From Rubrivivax sp. (GTDB lineage Bacteria; Pseudomonadota; Gammaproteobacteria; Burkholderiales; Burkholderiaceae_C), in contig JADYZZ010000001.1 of NCBI GenBank assembly GCA_020852865.1, positions 1 to 46,358 on the forward strand: a stretch of 46,358 nucleotides of DNA, read 5' to 3'. The notes beneath the pieces were generated by a model. That model saw only the letters and a list, made by a program, of their open reading frames with translations. It did no database searches and had not been told where the DNA came from. Numbering within the stretch: the first letter of the stretch is position 1; every line of letters begins with the position of its first letter. Made by a program: the position numbers and the translations under genes. Below, piece by piece: positions 37,402-45,920 of this stretch.

Positions 37402-38325
37402 ATGACCCTGACCGAGCTCAAGTACGTCGTCGCCGTCGCCCGCGCGAAGCACTTCGGCCGCGCCGCCGAGGCCTGCTTCGTCTCGCAGCCCACGCTCAGC
37501 GTCGCGATCAAGAAGCTCGAGGAGGAGCTCGACGCGAGGATCTTCGAGCGCGGCGCGAACGAGGTCTCGGTGACGCCGCTGGGCGAGCAGATCGTGCGCC
37601 AGGCGCAGCAGGTGCTCGAGCAGGCGGCGGCGATCCGCGAGATCGCCAAGCTCGGCAAGGATCCGCTGGCAGGCGCGCTGCGCCTGGGCATCATCTACAC
37701 GATCGGGCCGTACCTGCTGCCCGACCTCGTGCGCCAGGCGATCGAGCGCGTGCCGCAGATGCCGCTCCTGCTGCAGGAGAACTTCACGACCCGGCTGCTC
37801 GAGATGCTGCGCAACGGCGAGCTCGACTGCGCCATCCTGGCCGAGCCCTTTCCCGACACCGGGCTGGCGCTGGCGCCGTTGTACGACGAACCATTCTTGG
37901 CCGCCGTGCCGGCACAGCACGCGCTGGCCAAGCGCCGCTCGCTCACGGCCGAGGAGCTGAAGAACGAGACCATGCTGCTGCTCGGCACGGGGCATTGCTT
38001 TCGCGATCACGTCCTCGAGGTCTGCCCGGAATACGCGCATTTCGCGCGCGACGCCGAGGGCATCCGCAAGAGCTTCGAAGGCAGCTCGCTCGAGACGATC
38101 AAGTACATGGTCGCCTCGGGCATGGGCGTGACGGTGGTGCCGCAGCTCTCGGTGCCCAAGGAGGCGCAGCCGCATGTGCGCTACATCAAGTTCGCGCCGC
38201 CCGCGCCCACGCGCCGCGTCGTGCTCGCCTGGCGGCGCAGCTTTCCACGCTACGAGGCAATCGCCGCGCTGCGCAACTGCATCTACGCCTGCCCGCTGGC
38301 GGGCGTGCGCAGGCTCAGCGCCTGA
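37402..38325 (+). CDS. oxyR: Hydrogen peroxide-sensing LysR regulator OxyR
   Basis: A 307-residue LysR protein: HTH in LKYVVAVARAKHFGRAAEAC and FVSQPTLSVAIKKLEEEL, then the effector domain. The two redox cysteines fall exactly at Cys199 and Cys208 (GHCFRDHVLEVC), forming the disulfide that switches OxyR on after peroxide stress. It normally activates katG, ahpC and dps. OxyR near recG is a common arrangement in beta- and gammaproteobacteria. ATG at 37402 gives the canonical MTLTELKYV start. Confidence 0.97.
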   Translation: MTLTELKYVVAVARAKHFGRAAEACFVSQPTLSVAIKKLEEELDARIFERGANEVSVTPLGEQIVRQAQQVLEQAAAIREIAKLGKDPLAGALRLGIIYTIGPYLLPDLVRQAIERVPQMPLLLQENFTTRLLEMLRNGELDCAILAEPFPDTGLALAPLYDEPFLAAVPAQHALAKRRSLTAEELKNETMLLLGTGHCFRDHVLEVCPEYAHFARDAEGIRKSFEGSSLETIKYMVASGMGVTVVPQLSVPKEAQPHVRYIKFAPPAPTRRVVLAWRRSFPRYEAIAALRNCIYACPLAGVRRLSA

Positions 38326-38345
38326 GCGGCGCCGCGCCAGCGCGG

Positions 38346-38816
38346 TCAGCTCGGCTTCGAAGCCGCCCGCGCGGCTGGCTCGTCGGGCGCGCGCCGCCTG
38401 AGCGCGCCCAGCAGCAGCGCGATCGCCGAGGCGCTCAAGGCGGTCACGCCCACCGGGTTGTCGACGATCGTGCCGGCGATGGCCTGCAGGGATTCGGGGC
38501 TGACCTGGGCGACGAAACGCGCCAGTTCGGCGACCTGCTCGCTCGAGAAGCGTCCGACGTCCTCGAGCGAAACCTGGATGCCCTCGATGCCGCGGCGCTG
38601 CAGGAAGACGGCGAACGCGCCCGCGGCGACCGCCGCCATGCCCAGCGTGCCGAGCGGATCGAGCAGGCACTGCAGCAGCCGCGCGCGCAGCGCCGCCCCG
38701 CTCGCCGCGTACACGCGCGTGATCAGGTGCGGCAGCGGGTCGGATGGGCCAGCCGCCCGCCCCGCACCAGGCCTGGGCCCGGCGGATGCCTCGACATCAT
38801 CGAATTCGTCCAACAT
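38346..38816 (-). CDS. Hypothetical membrane protein
   Basis: A 156-residue protein of unknown family. Residues about 50-68 (LDPLGTLGMAAVAAGAFAVFL) and 118-137 (NPVGVTALSASAIALLLGAL) are hydrophobic, separated by a polar stretch with VSLEDVGRFSSEQVAELARF. It is convergent with oxyR, 20 bases apart, and lies downstream of the amidotransferase on the same strand. The coding frame is likely but unproven. Confidence 0.55.
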   Translation of the reverse strand: MLDEFDDVEASAGPRPGAGRAAGPSDPLPHLITRVYAASGAALRARLLQCLLDPLGTLGMAAVAAGAFAVFLQRRGIEGIQVSLEDVGRFSSEQVAELARFVAQVSPESLQAIAGTIVDNPVGVTALSASAIALLLGALRRRAPDEPAARAASKPS

Positions 38817-38939
38817 CGCCCTCGCGGTGCAGTCCTGGCACAGGTGTCGTCAGATCCGCCGCGGCGCGCGCGAGTTCCCGCTGGGGCCAGCGCGGCCAGC
38901 GCGGCCAGCGCGGCCGGTGCGGCCGGTGCGCCGGCGTGA

Positions 38940-39749
38940 TCAGACGCCGCCTGCGCCCAGGGAATTGCCGGCGACGGCCACCAGCAGCTCGCCGCGGGCC
39001 AGCGGCACCCAGCCCTCTGCCGTCAGCGGGACGCTGGCCAGCAGCGTCACCGTCTGCTCGGCCCCCGGCGCCTCGACGCGCACGCCCTGGGCCGCCAGCT
39101 CGCCGCCGGCCGGGCAATGGCGCTGCAGCCGCCACAGGCCCGGCGGGCGGATCCGGCCGTCGGCCTGCATGCGGCGGTCGCCGTGCGCGAACAGGGCCTC
39201 GCCGTCGCAGTACAGGAAGTTGGCCGGCCCCAGCGCGCGCAGTTCGGCCGCGCAGCGCTCCACCACCTCGCGCCGTGCCGCCAGGCTGGGCCGCACGCCC
39301 GTCGTCCACAGCGGCCGCAGGCGCTCGAGCAGGGCGCAGAATGCGTGCTCCGAATCGGTCTCGCCGACCGGACGAAACGCGGCTGCACCCAGGGGCATCG
39401 CCGCGGCCAGGTCCGGCAGGTCGCCGTTGTGCGCGAAGCCGTGCCAGACGCCGCCCAGCTCGCGCACGAACGGCTGGCAGTTGCGCAGCGCGACCGCGCC
39501 GCGCGTGGCCTTGCGCACGTGGCTGAGCGCGAACATGGTGGCGAAGGGGTGGTCCTGGATGAAGCGCACGCAGGCGCTGTCGGCTGCCGGCCGCACCTCC
39601 TTGACCAGGCGCAGATCGCCCTCGTCGTACCAGGCGATGCCCCAGCCGTCCTTGTGCGGGCCGGACAGGCCGCCGTGGCGCGAGAACTCCTCGAGCGACA
39701 GCCGCACCGTGGCCGGGTAACGCGCGGACATCGCAAACAACTCGCACAT
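38940..39749 (-). CDS. Class II glutamine amidotransferase (YafJ-like)
   Basis: A 269-residue Ntn-hydrolase: the N-terminal MCELFAMSA provides the nucleophile Cys2. It also has HKDGWGIAWYDEGDL, SHVRKATRGAV, NCQPFVRELGGVWHGFAHNGDLPDL and the TDSEHAFCALLERL segment. YafJ/EgtC-type proteins remove gamma-glutamyl groups; no ergothioneine genes are nearby, so the substrate is unknown. Confidence 0.92.
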   Translation of the reverse strand: MCELFAMSARYPATVRLSLEEFSRHGGLSGPHKDGWGIAWYDEGDLRLVKEVRPAADSACVRFIQDHPFATMFALSHVRKATRGAVALRNCQPFVRELGGVWHGFAHNGDLPDLAAAMPLGAAAFRPVGETDSEHAFCALLERLRPLWTTGVRPSLAARREVVERCAAELRALGPANFLYCDGEALFAHGDRRMQADGRIRPPGLWRLQRHCPAGGELAAQGVRVEAPGAEQTVTLLASVPLTAEGWVPLARGELLVAVAGNSLGAGGV

Positions 39750-39865
39750 CGCCGCCCTCCCTGGCCGCGCCGGTGATGCCGCCGGCGGCGCCGCAGCGGA
39801 TGCCGCGCCGCCGGCCGCCGCTCGGGCTCAGGCGCCGATGCGCGGCGCGCCGCCGCCGCCGACGC

Positions 39866-40234
39866 TCAGCTGCTCGTCACGAAGTGGATCGCCAGCGCCA
39901 GCGACACCGCTGCGAGCGCGAAATTGAGCCACACGCCGTGGCTGAGCCAGTAGCCGCGCGGGATCTCCTGCTCGCCCAGGCTGCGCACGACGGTGCGGAA
40001 CTGCAGCGCCGAGACCACCGAGACGACGGCGCCGATCACGAGCAGGCTCACGCCCAGCCACAGCGAGAAGCCGCGCTGCGACAGCGACAGCGGCTGGTTG
40101 CTCACCATGCGCAGGAACAGGCCGAAGCGCTCGACGACGAAGCCGAAGCCCATCAGCGCGATGGCGGTACGCTGCCAGGCGAGCAAGGTGCGCTCGGCGG
40201 CGAACAGCACGCGGGGGTCGTCGAGGTAGGACAT
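39866..40234 (-). CDS. DUF202 (YidH-like) membrane protein
   Basis: A 122-residue protein with the DUF202 start DDPRVLFAAERTLLAWQRTAIALMGFGFVVERF-type sequence and three hydrophobic segments (about 22-40, 58-80, 98-118). The function of DUF202 is unknown. It lies in the same direction as the methyltransferase and amidotransferase genes. Confidence 0.88.
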   Translation of the reverse strand: MSYLDDPRVLFAAERTLLAWQRTAIALMGFGFVVERFGLFLRMVSNQPLSLSQRGFSLWLGVSLLVIGAVVSVVSALQFRTVVRSLGEQEIPRGYWLSHGVWLNFALAAVSLALAIHFVTSS

Positions 40235-40253
40235 GGCGGGCTTCGTTGTGTGG

Positions 40254-40281
40254 GGCCGGCGCCGTGTGCGCCGCGCCGGCC
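40254..40281. terminator. Hairpin between the methyltransferase and DUF202 genes
   Basis: GGCCGGCGC and GCGCCGGCC form a perfect 9-bp stem. On the plus strand it is followed by GGGATTTTG, but both flanking genes run on the minus strand, where no T-run follows. Its role is unclear. Confidence 0.3.
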
Positions 40282-40291
40282 GGGATTTTGC

Positions 40292-41056
40292 TCAATGGCG
40301 CCGGCGCAGCACGCGTGCGTGCAGGGCACGCGTGAAGTGCGCGCCGTCGGCCTGCAGGTGTGGCGCGAAGGCCGCGCGCACCTCGGCCAGCTTGGCCTCG
40401 TCGATGCGGTGCTCGGCCCAGCTGGGGCGCATCATGCGCTGCTCGAAGTCGGCGAAGTCGCGAAAGCGCACCGCTATCTCGAAGCGCCGTTCGGCCACCT
40501 GTTCCCAGGTGCCGGCGGCGATGGCGGCGTCGAGCGCGGCCTGCGCCGCCGCGCGCACGACGCGCTCGTCGTTGTAGCGCCGCGTCAACTCGTTGAGCGC
40601 GCCGCCGTACACCGGCTCCGACACGTAGAGCCAGCCGTGCGGACGCAGCACGCGGCCGACTTCGGCCAGCGCCTGCGCCAGCAGCGGCAGCGGCACGTGG
40701 TGCAGCGACTTGAGCATCAGCGCGACGTCGAAGCTCGCGCCGGGCAGCGGGATCGCCTCGGCGCCGCCGGCCACGAACCGCAGGCCCGGCTGCGGCGCGG
40801 CCAGGTTGCGGGCGTGCTGGCGCTGGTCGACCTCGAGTCCGGTGACGCGGCAGCCCGGATGACGCGCGAGCAGCGCGCGCGCCAACTTGGCCGCGCCGCA
40901 GCCGAGCTCGACGATGTCGCGCCCGGCGATCGGTACCAGCTCGGCGAGCACGTCGAGTTCGTCGTCGACGAGGGCGGCAGCGGGAAGGTCGGTCATTGCG
41001 TCACTCGCGGCATCGGTCGCGGCATCGGTCGCGGCGTCGGTCGTGGCGTTGGTCAT
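40292..41056 (-). CDS. Class I SAM-dependent methyltransferase
   Basis: A 254-residue enzyme with the SAM-binding IVELGCGAAKLARALL, GLEVDQRQHARN, IPLPGASFDVALMLKSLHHV and VLRPHGWLYVSEPVYGG, i.e. a Methyltransf_11 type; the substrate is unknown. The ATG at 41056 overlaps the stop of the TlpA gene (ATGA), indicating coupling. The N-terminus is a low-complexity run of TDAA units (about residues 5-20) encoded by imperfect 12-base repeats. An alternative ATG at 40995 would skip it. Confidence 0.85.
   Translation of the reverse strand: MTNATTDAATDAATDAASDAMTDLPAAALVDDELDVLAELVPIAGRDIVELGCGAAKLARALLARHPGCRVTGLEVDQRQHARNLAAPQPGLRFVAGGAEAIPLPGASFDVALMLKSLHHVPLPLLAQALAEVGRVLRPHGWLYVSEPVYGGALNELTRRYNDERVVRAAAQAALDAAIAAGTWEQVAERRFEIAVRFRDFADFEQRMMRPSWAEHRIDEAKLAEVRAAFAPHLQADGAHFTRALHARVLRRRH
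40993..41056 (-). repeat. Imperfect 12-bp tandem repeats in the methyltransferase 5' end
   Basis: On the plus strand units like GCATCGGTCGCG, GCGTCGGTCGTG and GCGTTGGTCATG follow one another about four to five times. In frame they encode TDAA/SDAM/TNAT-like units. The unit length keeps the frame, so copy number changes would only alter the N-terminal tail. Confidence 0.7.
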
Positions 41057-42033
41057 GGCGAAGGCAGCGCGGGGGAAGTCGATCGCGGCGGCGCACGCTC
41101 GACCAGCCCGCGCAGCCGCGCCTGCAGCGCCGCGGCGTTGAGCACGCCGAAATGGGCGTCGACGAGCCGACCCTGCGCATCGTAGAAGAAGCTCGTGGGC
41201 AGGCCGCGCGAGCCGACGGCGGCGCCGAGCCGGGCTCCGGGGTCGAGCAGCACCTCGCGCAAGGGCGGGCGCAGCGCCGCGAGATAGGCGCGCACGGCGG
41301 CCTCGGGCTCGCCCTGGTTCACGAACAGCAAGCCGACGTCCGCGTGCTGCCGCTGGGCGGCGCCGAGCGTGGGCATCTCCGCGCGGCAGGGGGCGCACCA
41401 GCTCGCCCACAGGTTCACCAGCACCGGACGCCCGGCGGCCGCCTGCCGCAGCGCGACGGGCGCGCCGCCGTCCAGCGCGGCCAGCGTGACCTCGGGCATG
41501 CCGTGCGAACCCGCCGCACCGCTGACGAGCGCGCCGGCCGTCCACACCAGCGCCGCCGTCGCCGCCGCGGCGGCCAGCGGCAGGCGCCGGGCCGGCACGC
41601 GCCAGCCGCACCAGAGCAGCCAGGCGGCGGCCGCGGCGAAGCCACTCGGCGCGTGCCAGCCGCCGTCGCGCAGGTCGAGCAGCGCCGGCGGCACGGCCAG
41701 GTAGGCCTCGGCGTTGCGCGCCAGGTAGACCGCGCGCGCCGCCAGCAGACCGAGCGCGGCGGCGAGCACGACGCTGCGGCTCGCGGCATCGGCCGTTCGT
41801 TGCGCACGCCGCGCACGATCCGGACCGCTGGCGCCGTCGGCACGCTCGACGCTGCCCGCGCCGCCCGCGCTGGCTGCGCTGCTTGTGCTGCCTGCGCTGC
41901 CCGCATCCGCACCCTGCCGCGCCTGCAGTCGCGCCTGCAGTCGCCCCGCCAACCAGGAGGCACACCCGACCGCCAGCAGCAGCAGGAGCGGCGCCAGCGG
42001 CAGCGCGAGCGGACCGAGGGTGACGGACAGCAT
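41053..42033 (-). CDS. LGT-like membrane domain fused to a TlpA-type thioredoxin
   Basis: A 326-residue protein. The N-terminal half has about four hydrophobic segments; AYLAVPPALLDLRDGGWHAPSG resembles part of the prolipoprotein diacylglyceryl transferase (LGT) fold. A linker rich in Ser, Ala and Gly (about 44-60) follows the first helix. The C-terminal half is a periplasmic TlpA/ResA thioredoxin with W212-C-A-P-C216 and the cis-proline in RGLPTSFFYDAQG. It should reduce periplasmic disulfides. It is coupled to the methyltransferase gene and lies 86 bases after the ABC ATPase. Confidence 0.85.
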   Translation of the reverse strand: MLSVTLGPLALPLAPLLLLLAVGCASWLAGRLQARLQARQGADAGSAGSTSSAASAGGAGSVERADGASGPDRARRAQRTADAASRSVVLAAALGLLAARAVYLARNAEAYLAVPPALLDLRDGGWHAPSGFAAAAAWLLWCGWRVPARRLPLAAAAATAALVWTAGALVSGAAGSHGMPEVTLAALDGGAPVALRQAAAGRPVLVNLWASWCAPCRAEMPTLGAAQRQHADVGLLFVNQGEPEAAVRAYLAALRPPLREVLLDPGARLGAAVGSRGLPTSFFYDAQGRLVDAHFGVLNAAALQARLRGLVERAPPRSTSPALPSP

Positions 42034-42119
42034 GGGTCAAGCCTACGCGAAGGCGGGCGGCGCGGCCCGCCGGGCAGGGCGCCGGGCGCCGGCCGCCGGC
42101 CGTCGAACGTCTGGCGCCG

Positions 42120-42827
42120 CTACAGCCGCCGCCCTTCGCCCCGCTCCTCGTGCGTGCGCCCGTCGCGGATGTGGTACAGGCGCTCGAAGCTCGGGATGAT
42201 CTTCTCGTCGTGCGTGACGACGATGACGGCGGTGTCGTACTGCAGCGCCATCTGGTGGAGGATGCGCACGACGGCGAGCGCGCGCTCGCTGTCGAGCGGC
42301 GCCGTCGGCTCGTCGGCCAGGATCACCGGTGGCCGGTTGGCCAGAGCGCGCGCGATCGACACCCGCTGCTGCTCGCCGCCCGAGAGCTCGGCGGGCTGGG
42401 CGCGTGCGCGGTGGCCGACGTCGAGCGCCGCCAGCAGCTCGCGTGCGCGCGTGCGCGCCTCGGCGTTGGGGCGGCCGGCCAGCATCGGCAGCAGCGCGAC
42501 GTTGTCGGTGACGTCGAGGAAGGGGATCAGGTAGGGCGCCTGGAAGACGAAGCCGATGCGGTCGCGCCGCAGCGCGCGCAGGTCGCGGATGCGCCAGCCG
42601 TCGTCGTAGATGAGCTGATCGCCCAGCACCATGCGGCCGCCGCTGGGCTCGATCACCGCGCCCAGGCACTTGAGCAGCGTGCTCTTGCCCGAACCCGAGG
42701 GCCCGATCAGCCCCACCACCTCGCCCGGGGCGACGAGCATGTTGACGTCCTTCAGCGCGTCGACCGCGGTCTCGCCCGCGCCGTAGCGCTTGCGCAGGCC
42801 CTCGATGCGGATGCCGCTGGCCTGCAC
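42120..42827 (-). CDS. ABC exporter ATPase (DevA/LolD/MacB type)
   Basis: A 235-residue ATPase: Walker A GPSGSGKSTLLKCLG, Q-loop FVFQAPYLIPFLDV, signature LSGGEQQRVSIARAL, Walker B PPVILADEPTAPLD and the switch His in VVTHDEKII. This is the class that pairs with FtsX-like permeases. No ATG is in place; GTG at 42827 lies one base after the permease stop and gives a normal start (QASGIRIEGLRKRYG). Confidence 0.93.
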   Translation of the reverse strand: MQASGIRIEGLRKRYGAGETAVDALKDVNMLVAPGEVVGLIGPSGSGKSTLLKCLGAVIEPSGGRMVLGDQLIYDDGWRIRDLRALRRDRIGFVFQAPYLIPFLDVTDNVALLPMLAGRPNAEARTRARELLAALDVGHRARAQPAELSGGEQQRVSIARALANRPPVILADEPTAPLDSERALAVVRILHQMALQYDTAVIVVTHDEKIIPSFERLYHIRDGRTHEERGEGRRL

Positions 42828-42828
42828 C

Positions 42829-44049
42829 TCAGCCTCCGATCGCCGCCGCCGGGTCGACGCGCAGCGCGGCGCGGATCGCCAGCGTGCTGGCCAGCGCACA
42901 GATCAGCAGCACGGCGACGAGGCCGCGCACGGCGTCGCCCGGCTCGAGCAGGACGTACTTCGGGAACACCGGCGCCCAGAAGGTGGCCGCGACCTTGCCG
43001 ACGACGAAGCCGATCAGGCCCAGGCCCAGCGCCTGCTGCAGGATCATCGCCGCGATCGTGCGGTTGCGCGTGCCGATCAGCTTGAGCACCGCGATCTCGC
43101 GGATCTTGCCCAGCGTCATCGTGTAGATGATGAAGGCGACGATGGCCGCGCTGACGACGGCCAGGATGACGAGGAACATGCCGATCTGGCGCGCCGAGGT
43201 GGCGATCAGCTTGGCGACCAGGATCTCCTCCATCTGCACGCGCGTGAACGCCTCCAGGTGCTTCCAGCGCCGCACCGGGCGCGCCACCTCCTCGGCTTCG
43301 GCGCCGGGGCGCACCTGGACCAGGATCGCGTTGACGAAGCGGTTGCTCGCCTGCGTGGCCTGCACGGCCTCGAGCAGGCCGGGCACGCCCGGGCGGTTGA
43401 AGCTCGGGTTGGCCGCGGTGCGCACGCGCTCGTTGACGATGGCGTCGTTGTCCTTGAGGAACTGCGCCTCCTGCGCGTCGGCCAGCGGGATGAAGACCAT
43501 CGGATCGCCGCCCGAGGAGACCATGCGCCGCGTCAGGCCGACCACCGTGTAGTCGTGGCGCCGGATGCGGATGCGCTCGCCGAGCGCGAAGCCGGTGCGC
43601 AAGTCGGCGACGGCTTCGTAGTGGCTGCGCGTCGGCTGCCGCCCTGCCACCAGGTAGCCCGGCTCGCCCGGCGCGCCGGGCTCGAAACCGACCACCATCG
43701 CGCGCACGTCGTCGGCTTCGCCGTCCGGTCCGGGCGCGCGCGCGGCGCGGCGCACCTGCATCGTGAGGTAGGTGACGTTGGCCGCGCTCTGCACGCCGGG
43801 CAGGCCGCGCACGCTGCGCACGACGTCGTCGCGCAGGCTCGACGACTCGGCGTACGGCCCCTGCGTGTCCTGCTGCACCACCCACAGGTCGGCGCCGCTG
43901 TTGCCCAGCAGCGCGCGCGCGTCGTCGATCATGCCGCGGTAGACGCCCGCCATCGTCAGCGTCACGCCGACCAGCAGGCCCAGGCCGACGCTGGTGAGCA
44001 CGAACTTGCCCCAGGAGTGCAGGATGTCGCGGCCGGCCAGGCTGATCAC
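42829..44049 (-). CDS. FtsX-like ABC exporter permease (DevC type)
   Basis: A 406-residue permease with one N-terminal transmembrane helix (about 13-35), a large periplasmic domain and three C-terminal helices (about 285-310, 330-355, 375-395). The FtsX motif region reads TMTLGKIREIAVLKLIGTRNRTI. The permease of MacB/DevC-like exporters works mechanically with a membrane-fusion protein. GTG at 44049 overlaps the stop of the fusion-protein gene (GTGA). Confidence 0.92.
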   Translation of the reverse strand: MISLAGRDILHSWGKFVLTSVGLGLLVGVTLTMAGVYRGMIDDARALLGNSGADLWVVQQDTQGPYAESSSLRDDVVRSVRGLPGVQSAANVTYLTMQVRRAARAPGPDGEADDVRAMVVGFEPGAPGEPGYLVAGRQPTRSHYEAVADLRTGFALGERIRIRRHDYTVVGLTRRMVSSGGDPMVFIPLADAQEAQFLKDNDAIVNERVRTAANPSFNRPGVPGLLEAVQATQASNRFVNAILVQVRPGAEAEEVARPVRRWKHLEAFTRVQMEEILVAKLIATSARQIGMFLVILAVVSAAIVAFIIYTMTLGKIREIAVLKLIGTRNRTIAAMILQQALGLGLIGFVVGKVAATFWAPVFPKYVLLEPGDAVRGLVAVLLICALASTLAIRAALRVDPAAAIGG

Positions 44050-45236
44050 CGCGGCGCTCCCGCCAGCGACGCCGCCACCTTGACGCGGCGGCCGGCGTTC
44101 AGTTCGGCCTCGCTGTGCACCACCACCGTCGTGCCGGGCCGCACGCCCTCGAGCACCTGAACCTCGCCGTCCAGGCCCGCGGCGCCCAGCCGCACGGGCG
44201 CGAAGCGCAGCGCGTCGTGCTCGATCGTCCACACGCCCGTGCGGCCGTCGACGCGCTTGACGGCGGCGTTGGGCAGCACCACGGCGCGCTCGCTCGGCGG
44301 CAGCGCCAGGGTCACTTCGGCCAGCTCGCCCACCGACAGCCCGGGCGGCAGCGCATCGAAGGCCACCAGCGCCAGGCGCTCCTCCGTGACGCTGTCGCTC
44401 ACCGCCTCGACACGCGCCACCTTGCCCGGCCAGGCCCGGCCCGGATGCGAGCGCAGCACGATCTGTGCCGGCAGCCCGACCGCCAGGCCCGCCGAGCGGG
44501 CCTGGTCGAGCCGCACGCGCACCCAGAGCGAAGCCGGCACGATGAGGCGCAGCACCGCCTGCCCGGCGACGACGGTGGAGCCGGGCTCGGCGTCGCGGCT
44601 CGTCACCACGCCTGCGGCGGGCGCGAGCAGCCGCAGGTTGGCGCGCTGCTGGCTCAGCCCGGCTTGCTCGGCGACGAGGCGTTGCCGGTCCTGACGCGCG
44701 GCGCCCAGGTTGGCCTCGGCCGCGCTCAGCGCGGCGTCGGCCGAAGCCTGCTCCTGCAGGCGTGCCTCGACGGCGCCGGCGCTGATGAAGTTCTGCGCGC
44801 CGAGCTCGACGTAGCGCCGGGCATTGACCGCCGCCAGCTCGCGCCGCGCCAGCGCGTCGCGGCGTTGCGCCTCGGCCGCTGCGATGGCGCTGCCGGCGCG
44901 CGCGATCGAGGCCTCGAGCGCCGCCTTGCGCTCGTCGAGGTCGACCGGATCCATCTCGGCCAGCAGCTGGCCGGCGCGCACGGCGTCGCCGGCGTCCACC
45001 GCAACCGCGCGCACGCGTGCCGCCGCCGTCGGCCCGATGAGATAGCTGCGGCGCGCCTCGACGGTGCCGATGCCGAACAGCGCCGGCGCCAAGCGGCCTT
45101 CGGCGGCCTGCACGACCGTCACGCGCGTGGCCGTCAGCGGGCCCGAGCGCAGGGCGACGAAGGCGAGGGCGGCGAGCAGCGCCGCGCCGAGGAGGCCGAG
45201 GCCGATGCGGCGCCGGGCGAGTAGAGGGATCTTCAT
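44046..45236 (-). CDS. HlyD/DevB-type membrane-fusion protein
   Basis: A 396-residue periplasmic adaptor with an N-terminal anchor (RIGLGLLGAALLAALAFVAL). The biotinyl-lipoyl half-motifs follow, VRAVAVDAGDAVRAGQLLAEMDPVD and LRLLAPAAGVVTSRDAEPGS, flanking a long alpha-hairpin (about 105-190). The C-terminal barrel domains end at VKVAASLAG. It links the ABC permease to an outer-membrane channel, which is not encoded here. ATG at 45236 overlaps the TetR stop. Confidence 0.92.
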   Translation of the reverse strand: MKIPLLARRRIGLGLLGAALLAALAFVALRSGPLTATRVTVVQAAEGRLAPALFGIGTVEARRSYLIGPTAAARVRAVAVDAGDAVRAGQLLAEMDPVDLDERKAALEASIARAGSAIAAAEAQRRDALARRELAAVNARRYVELGAQNFISAGAVEARLQEQASADAALSAAEANLGAARQDRQRLVAEQAGLSQQRANLRLLAPAAGVVTSRDAEPGSTVVAGQAVLRLIVPASLWVRVRLDQARSAGLAVGLPAQIVLRSHPGRAWPGKVARVEAVSDSVTEERLALVAFDALPPGLSVGELAEVTLALPPSERAVVLPNAAVKRVDGRTGVWTIEHDALRFAPVRLGAAGLDGEVQVLEGVRPGTTVVVHSEAELNAGRRVKVAASLAGAPR

Positions 45237-45832
45237 GCGGCAACTCCGAGGCCACGCAGATACAGCGCGAAGACAGGGTCGGCCTGCTGGCGCATGCCGG
45301 CGGCGCGGCCGGTCAGCATCGACTGCATCACCAGGCCCTGCACGAGACCGATGAAGGCGGTCGCCGCGGCTTCGGCGTCGGGCGCGCGGCCCGAGTGGCC
45401 GGGCGCATCGGCCTGCGCCAGCAGATCGAGCAGCCGCTTGCGGTAGGCCTGCAGCAGCGCGCGCACCTCGCGCTTGGCCGGCGAGTCGGCGGCCTGCTGC
45501 AGTTCGTGGAAGACCAGGCGCGGCACCCCCGGGTGCGCGACGACGAACTCGACGTGGGCGCGGAACAGCGCGGCCAGCGCCTCGAGCGGTGTCGCGGCGC
45601 GGTCCTGGGCCGACGCGAGCGCTTGCAGCAGGGCCTCGCGCACCCAGCGCATGGCCGCCAGCCAGATGGCGTCCTTGGTCGGGAAATGCTTGAAGACGGC
45701 GCCCTGCGTGATGCCGATCGCCGCCGCGATGTCACCGGTGGTGATCAGCGCCGGACTCGACTCGCGCGCCAGCCGCAGCGCCGCGGCCACGATCTCGGCC
45801 TGGCGTTCCTCGGTCGACAAGCGGGTTTGCAT
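45233..45832 (-). CDS. TetR/AcrR-family transcriptional regulator
   Basis: A 199-residue repressor: HTH at about residues 30-53 (LITTGDIAAAIGITQGAVFKHF) and a C-terminal ligand-binding region with FHELQQAADSPAKREV. It is the first gene of the export operon and overlaps the fusion-protein gene, so it probably controls its own operon. Candidate operators lie just upstream (45871-45920). Confidence 0.93.
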   Translation of the reverse strand: MQTRLSTEERQAEIVAAALRLARESSPALITTGDIAAAIGITQGAVFKHFPTKDAIWLAAMRWVREALLQALASAQDRAATPLEALAALFRAHVEFVVAHPGVPRLVFHELQQAADSPAKREVRALLQAYRKRLLDLLAQADAPGHSGRAPDAEAAATAFIGLVQGLVMQSMLTGRAAGMRQQADPVFALYLRGLGVAA

Positions 45833-45870
45833 GGGTGGGGCGGGCGCACCGGGCGTCGCGGCAAGTGACT

Positions 45871-45920
45871 GGATACTTACCAGTATAGCGCGTCGTCCAG
45901 ATACTATGGTGGGTATATGG
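45871..45920 (-). promoter_or_regulatory. Candidate TetR operator/promoter region
   Basis: An AT-rich patch in otherwise GC-rich DNA holds two similar sites: GATACTTACCAGTATA (inverted repeat ATACT-4-AGTAT, 45873-45886) and GATACTATGGTGGGTATA (45900-45917). A minus-strand TATACT (complement of 45882-45887) could be the -10 box of the regulator, overlapping the first site. No good -35 is seen. Binding is inferred from position and symmetry. Confidence 0.45.

Noticed and set aside
40254..40281. Intrinsic terminator with TTTT after a 9-bp stem
   Set aside because: The T-run is on the strand opposite to both flanking genes, so it is listed only as a hairpin of low confidence.
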